Below, piece by piece: positions 58,821-64,000 of a stretch of DNA of 64,000 bases. The position numbers were made by a program, and so were the translations under genes. Source of the DNA: Apostichopus japonicus (lineage: Eukaryota; Echinodermata; Holothuroidea; Aspidochirotida; Stichopodidae). Numbering within the stretch: position 1 is the first letter of the stretch; every line of letters begins with the position of its first letter. Location: assembly GCF_037975245.1 (NCBI RefSeq), contig NC_092568.1, positions 15,029,501 through 15,093,500 of the forward strand, read 5' to 3'. Below the pieces are notes generated by a model. It did no database searches. It saw nothing but the letters and a program-made list of their open reading frames with translations, and was not told where the DNA came from.

Positions 58821-59657
58821 GCCAGCACAGAGTGTGAGTTGTTAACAATTGTTTTGTTCGCACTCAGTCCGTTTTGCTGACCACAATTTACCAGTTTCGT
58901 GTAGAGATTATGTTTCACTTGATTGAATGTGTTAATACTTCAGCGGAGAAGTCACGCCTAACGGTGTCAATAGTAATAATTTTCGTCTTTTATAGCATAT
59001 CATTTGCACAATGCTGGATCAAACTGCGCCAAAGTTCAATACAGGGGAATTTGAAATGCAGCGTTTGGTCCAGACAAATTTGTGGGGACACGGTATATCA
59101 TGTCCCCACCACTGAAAAAGGATCTGCGCCCATGGTGCGATGCATAATCACAGACCCTCTACAACCATGGCATAACAAACCGACAAATAAATTAACTCTG
59201 CTCAAACGCATATGGTCTGCTGCTGGACTGTTTTCTATTCTGAGTGTAGCATAGTGGCCTCGTGAAAAGTGGTATTATTTATATATTAAAGAATTAGTGG
59301 AATTCTTTAAAAACTCCCTCGTCCCTTATTGTACCAACATATAAATTATTGGAAAGGATGTGAAAGTACAGACTGTCCCCCTGTACAAAGTGTCAGGGGT
59401 CACTTTTTACCAGCACATTTTTCCCGGTCGGACATTATTTGCTGAAAATTGAGCCCCCTCCTATTCAAAGCAAAAATCGTCCAGCCGGACGAGATGTCAT
59501 GGTACAAAATGTCCGCAAATACTTCATAGTATATTTTGTCCCGCATAAAATCTAGGCAATTCGACATTCTAAAGGCAACATATTATAGCAATCTTTAAAG
59601 CAGATACATAGTTTGAAGTTACAGGAAATAAACGAGACGTTGTGCGTTGCTACAAGA
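58821..59657. other. Spacer of the large inverted repeat
   Basis: 837 bp of unique sequence between the arms. It holds a plus-strand open frame of 126 codons (58874-59254) with a hydrophobic stretch (VSIVIIFVFYSISFAQ) but no motif. GGATCTGCGCCCATG near 59120 resembles the arm sequence at 60314. Confidence 0.8.
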
Positions 59658-62134
59658 AATTTGAGCTAGCTTCACGTCCTGCGGTGTTTCCACTTTCAGT
59701 TGAATTACCTGAAGTTTTGGTCAGTTTGGGGAAATATTTTGAGAAGATAACATTTTGGAAGGAAAGTATTTGGATCTTTCTAATTATATGTCTATGAAGT
59801 AAGAATAAACTGGGCCTTACAACATGCTACACTATAGTACACTTTTCATCGTACTGTGAGACGTATGAGCTTTCTAAGATGAATATACGAGCATGCAGCA
59901 ACAGCATTCATATAAGTCGATGTAACTTAAATGATCACTAGTTCTCATTTTATTATATTTATCCACAGTTGTTAATATAGGACGGAAATCGCATTGCGGC
60001 AGCCTATAATTGTTTTCTGAGAGAGGACCCCAGACCCATCGTATACAAAGTCTACTTGGATTATTTGTCTCCTGTTTTTTTTTTTTTTCTGCAGACGCCC
60101 ATGTATTTCCCCAAACTAAATTTCTAAGCCATGAGATCTATAAACTTAAGGAGTTTTGGGAGCATCATTGGGTCTGGAAAGTCTTATTTCCAGCAATCTT
60201 GGAGGTATATATTTGCCCAAAAAATCTTGTGCGCTACGCGCGAACCCATGGACGCGCTCCGCTTAGATAGTATCAGAGAACAGACACGCGTCCCGAACAT
60301 TATCCAAAACTGATCTGCGCCCATGCATCGCACAACTCTGTTGATGTCAATTTAAAGATGTTTAATCAACCATAACAGTTTGAAGATAATACAATATATT
60401 ACCATATAACATAAACGTAAGACAATTCCTTTGTTCAATAACTATAAACCACAATGGCAGTGGTACTACTAATATGACTAAATACTAGGCCTATATCTTT
60501 CGTATTATATTATCTGAAAACCGTGCCAAATGGTAATAATTAACCGTGTCAAAGGGTCGTAATTTTGAAAATCAAGAAATAATAAGAGTCTATCAGTTTA
60601 AAATTTCAAAAAATCATCTCAAGTAAATAGTCAACCAGAAACTGTCAAGCTGTCCGATGTTGTTATGCAGTTTTAAAGCAAGCAAACGCCTGGTACTAAT
60701 CTGCGTACATTGCATCGCAGTACTTATCTGTACAGCAAGTTCTACCATCACTTCGAAGCTTCACCCTTGTCAAAACTAACTTAATCAATTTATTGTCTTT
60801 TTTTCAGTTTTGGATCATAACCCTTTAAGTAATTCTTACCTTCAAAGAAGGACAGTCATCTACAATGAGACGTGTACACTCACAGTCCATGGTCGCAGTA
60901 TTGTTTAACGAACTTATTACATGTACACAAACAAGTCCACTCAAAAGTAAACGAACCAATGTTTTTGTTGTTTTCTTAAGACAGTCGCCAGTTCATGCAG
61001 TACGGTACGTACATGCGAACACGATGCACTACGCGCACGGATATGTACATGTGCATACACACGCGTACAAACCGTAAGTAAGAACTTCCCAATTCAGCAT
61101 TAAAATTGAAAGCCCCAGCAAATGAGAAGCGAGGTATGCAAATGGTGGCCTTAACCGCGCTGGGGAAAACAAAATTCGCGGGCGGGTAAGGGATAGGGCA
61201 GGCCACAACTACAACAAAAAATAATTGCATAGGTACAAAATTACGAACTTAAAGAAGTTCAAACTTCATTGTAGCCGTATTTCATCAACACACAGTGGAT
61301 ATGATTGAGCAATTATGGTAACTGCATACTGTAAAGGTCTGCGAGAGTTGCCTAGCGAACATGAAATTTCGTACGTGCATAAAACTAAATATAGGACGGA
61401 TACAGAGGGTCCTCTTCTTCATTATATCCTAAGCGAAATCGGCAATGTTGTAAACAACACTCAAGCCTATACCAAAAATTTGAGTGCAAGGAGGGAGGGT
61501 AGTTGGGATGGTAAGTTTGTGTCATGGAGGGGAGGGGGTGGTCTTGTTAAGTCCGTGACACTGTCTGTGATGATCACCAAAATATTTTTGTTTGCTACTA
61601 ACAACCCTGGGGTAGCTGGAAGACACGTCCCTGAACTTTAAATATCATTAATGCACCCACCCTCTCCGTACGGGCCTGGCACATATTTCTCGACTTCATT
61701 ACCACTTTATTGTTTATTTGTATACGCTTCCTTATTTTTCTTACTCAACTGTCTAGTCAAGGTTTCCTCTCTTAAGGGCCATGCCGCTGCCCCCCCCCCC
61801 CCCCACTGCCCATCAATCCCATTGTGATGGCTATGCGGGAGCAAACATTCATTTGTATAGAATAGATAAATGGCATTTGAACGGAAAGAATAACACAAAC
61901 AGGACAGAGCCGGTTGCAATATGCTTGATTTTGATTTCATCATGTTTCTCACTCTTTAAATAGGTCATTCTTGTAGAGATAATTTTGTTGAAATAAATTT
62001 GATGAAGTAAAGAACAAAACATGAAATTAGATGATAGTCACAAACATAATATTCTGAATCTTTATTAGCCAGGGCAAAAGTGAAAAAACATGGGATAATT
62101 CAAGAGGAAATTTAACTGGAATGATGACTCTCCT
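59658..62134. repeat. Large inverted repeat, right arm
   Basis: 2,477 bp, mirror of 56552-58820. The match stops sharply at 62134 (AGGAGAGTC mirrored) on the outside and at AGCTCAAATT on the inside. No target-site duplication is visible at the outer ends. Confidence 0.95.
60584..60807. other. Right-arm-only segment
   Basis: About 224 bases absent from the left arm. The left arm instead has a 21-base stretch containing a second copy of TTATGATCCAAA, which looks like filler at a deletion junction. Confidence 0.85.
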
Positions 62135-62640
62135 CACGGGAAAAAAACACGTGTTTAAATCGCCGTTTTCGGTCTGTAATTGCGACGTAAATTCCGAGTT
62201 CCAGCCTGTTTCCGTTACGTTTCCACTCCTGAAACTAGTGATTAAGGTAAGCTTACGACCCAACTTAAACGCGTGAGTTTTCCGCGTTCGCGATGACTTA
62301 TTTACCGAGTACGCGGTGACCGTAAACGCCAAGTGTCATCCAAATACGGTGAAGCTCACTTAATCGTGCGGTTTCAGGGAAGGGTAATCTTTACGTTTCC
62401 GGTCACAATTACAACAGATTCGCTATCTTAAACATGACCGTTAATCTGGAGTTTACGTTTGAATCCAGCAGTAAACTTCTCGCATCGATCATCGTAAACG
62501 CCATGATTACACCAATATATACGGAGAAACGTGGTCATCGTAAACACATTACTTACGACCAATACAGGGGCTGGGCTTATTCGCCACGTTTAGGGAGTCT
62601 TAATCGGGTTGATTAGGCTGAGAAATACACCTCTATCAAA
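62135..62640. other. CpG-rich block with repeated CGTAAAC motif
   Basis: Starts exactly where the inverted repeat ends. CGTAAAC or GTTTACG occurs at about 62322, 62392, 62451, 62492, 62538 and again at 62744. CpG is far denser than in the flanks (CCGCGTTCGCGATG, GAGTACGCGGTGACCG). A 60-codon plus frame (62434-62616) has no motif. Possibly an unmethylated regulatory region or a small element; unresolved. Confidence 0.5.
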
Positions 62641-64000
62641 TGTTACATTTGATTTAAAGAAAATTAAAAATAATAAACATAAAATCACACTTGTTTGATT
62701 TTCCACTTTTTTATTTATATATTTTCTATCTATATCGCATCGTAAACGTTTATTTGTTATTTTTACACTTATACAAAAATTATGTAAATGAACGAAATAC
62801 CACTTCTAATGTGTAAATACATCTAAATGCAACTCAATATTGCTTTACATCATAGTGTTGAATATTCAGCTTTTTTAATACAAAGTTTAAACCTCGAGAA
62901 GCCATTTTCCTTTTCAAATTTCAAAACATGCATTATTGTCCGGAGAATGTTTTTTGATGCCCAAATATTACTCTACTTACATTGTGGCAATTATATACAC
63001 ATGCAACGATTTTAATGCCAGGTGCAAGAAGGGAAAAAAACAGGTAAATATGGAATGTTTCTATTTTTAGTTACTAGTTTGCAAATCAAAACCTCTGAAA
63101 ACCAGCTACCCACTTGAAGTAACTTAACATATCAGCAGTTAAATTGAACCAAACAAATTTATGTTTAAAATTCGGTGTGTTTATCCTCAGATGATATAAA
63201 CGCCTAAGCACTTCTTCCATGATGGTTATCGGCCCCTCGACCCCCCCCCCCCCCCTCCACCCAGGCCCGGAAACGGTACCAGCCTCTTTTATGTGGAACG
63301 AACTTGACACAGAACACCACTTCCTGCCTCATTTCGTAGCACGCTTAATATTTTGTTGCTGCTTTAAATTTTATTGTAATTAACATATATTTTGATATAA
63401 AATGCAATGATAGCCCAAACAAGATCTCTAAATTTTTTACCCTGAAAGTCTGGAATTAACCATGCATGAATAATGAAAGACAAACGTACAAGTACAACAA
63501 CATTTCGACGACAAGTTATTAGGCCTATGCTCTATAGCTATGTCTTATTTTAAAATATGATTTACTAAATGATTCATTAACAATTTATAGAATCATGCTT
63601 TTTTCTTGGCTTTTGTTCCCTGAAAATATTTTAAGGATAACTTAATACTTAACATATTTAATCCCTTGATGGAATATATTAGCTGTGAAGGGAAATTTAA
63701 AAAAAAAGGCTTCCATTAAAAGCAAAAGACTAACAAGAAAATAATAATTAATCTGACATCTATTATTATGGGCATATTCTTTCTTCCTTGTTGCATTTAT
63801 CTCAGGCAGGATTTCGTTTTAAAGATATCATGTAATTACACCAAATGTTAAATTAGAGAAAACTCTTCTTTATTATACAAAATCGTCAACTGCAACTTGT
63901 TTGTATCCGAAACAACGGCGTTTGCTGTTTGTTCCTGGTGCCTCATTAATCAACAAATGCTCAGGACAGGATTATCCACGTGCAACAGGGGCACGAGTTT
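62641..64000. other. No gene recognised
   Basis: AT-rich; a run of about 17 C near 63242. Short open frames only. Confidence 0.5.

Noticed and set aside
57044-61641. Mirrored open frames of 60-108 codons in the palindrome arms
   Set aside because: Same sequence counted twice, with no family motif or splice context; low-complexity stretches included.

Overview
The window looks like nuclear DNA from an animal. Genes are split by GT-AG introns, the sequence is AT-rich, and most of what can be recognised is transposable-element derived. The element families (KDZ transposase, animal tnp2/CACTA transposase, SWIM-YqaJ proteins, CR1-like LINEs, Ty3/Gypsy) and the very frequent TAGGCCTA-type words would fit a marine invertebrate deuterostome, perhaps an echinoderm such as a sea cucumber. 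That placement is inference; no species marker is present. No tRNA, rRNA, CRISPR array or bacterial operon was seen.

Layout. 1-1.2 kb: nothing recognised. 1.2-2.7 kb: a satellite of alternating ~158 and ~142 bp monomers (300 bp dimer). 6.1-16.5 kb, minus strand: six exons of a KDZ-type transposase gene, from an N-terminal Cys-rich domain to a DDE-like core. The exon phases agree wherever adjacent exons were found, but at least one core exon and the C-terminus are missing. 17.8-20.7 kb: scattered copies of a medium repeat. 21.0-27.5 kb, plus strand: the main gene of the window, three phase-consistent exons (~1,600 residues). It has two zinc-finger-like modules, a FEN1/PIN-like nuclease core and a C-terminal CXC cysteine cluster, with one internal frameshift. 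27.5-28.2 kb: decayed tandem repeats. 30.3-33.0 kb: TTAGTC/GACTAA hairpins, then a non-LTR reverse transcriptase (YADD changed to YAND) split by a 467-bp MITE at a TTAA site. 33.0-33.4 kb: an inverted copy of the 20-kb repeat.

35.0-37.3 kb: a SWIM zinc finger plus YqaJ-type exonuclease gene broken by frameshifts and bracketed by short inverted repeats. 37.8-38.4 kb: a 72-bp satellite built from palindromes (GGTAAATTTACC, ACCGCGGT, CCATGG). 40.2-43.9 kb: a CR1/Jockey-like LINE whose 3' end is split by an LTR-like insertion. 44.2-44.8 kb: a second LINE fragment, minus strand. 46.1-48.2 kb: a tnp2 (CACTA/EnSpm-like) transposase pseudogene. It is followed, on the minus strand, by a decayed Ty3/Gypsy element (48.3-53.9 kb) with a candidate 3' LTR but no visible 5' LTR. 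56.55-62.13 kb: a large near-identical inverted repeat (arms 2.27 and 2.48 kb, spacer 0.84 kb), followed directly by a CpG-rich block full of CGTAAAC motifs.

The genes do not form one pathway; the region is a nested mobile-element landscape. The two most nearly intact coding units are the nuclease-CXC gene and the KDZ gene. The best candidates for something poorly described are the nuclease-CXC gene, the YqaJ-SWIM unit with its flanking inverted repeats, and the palindromic satellite.
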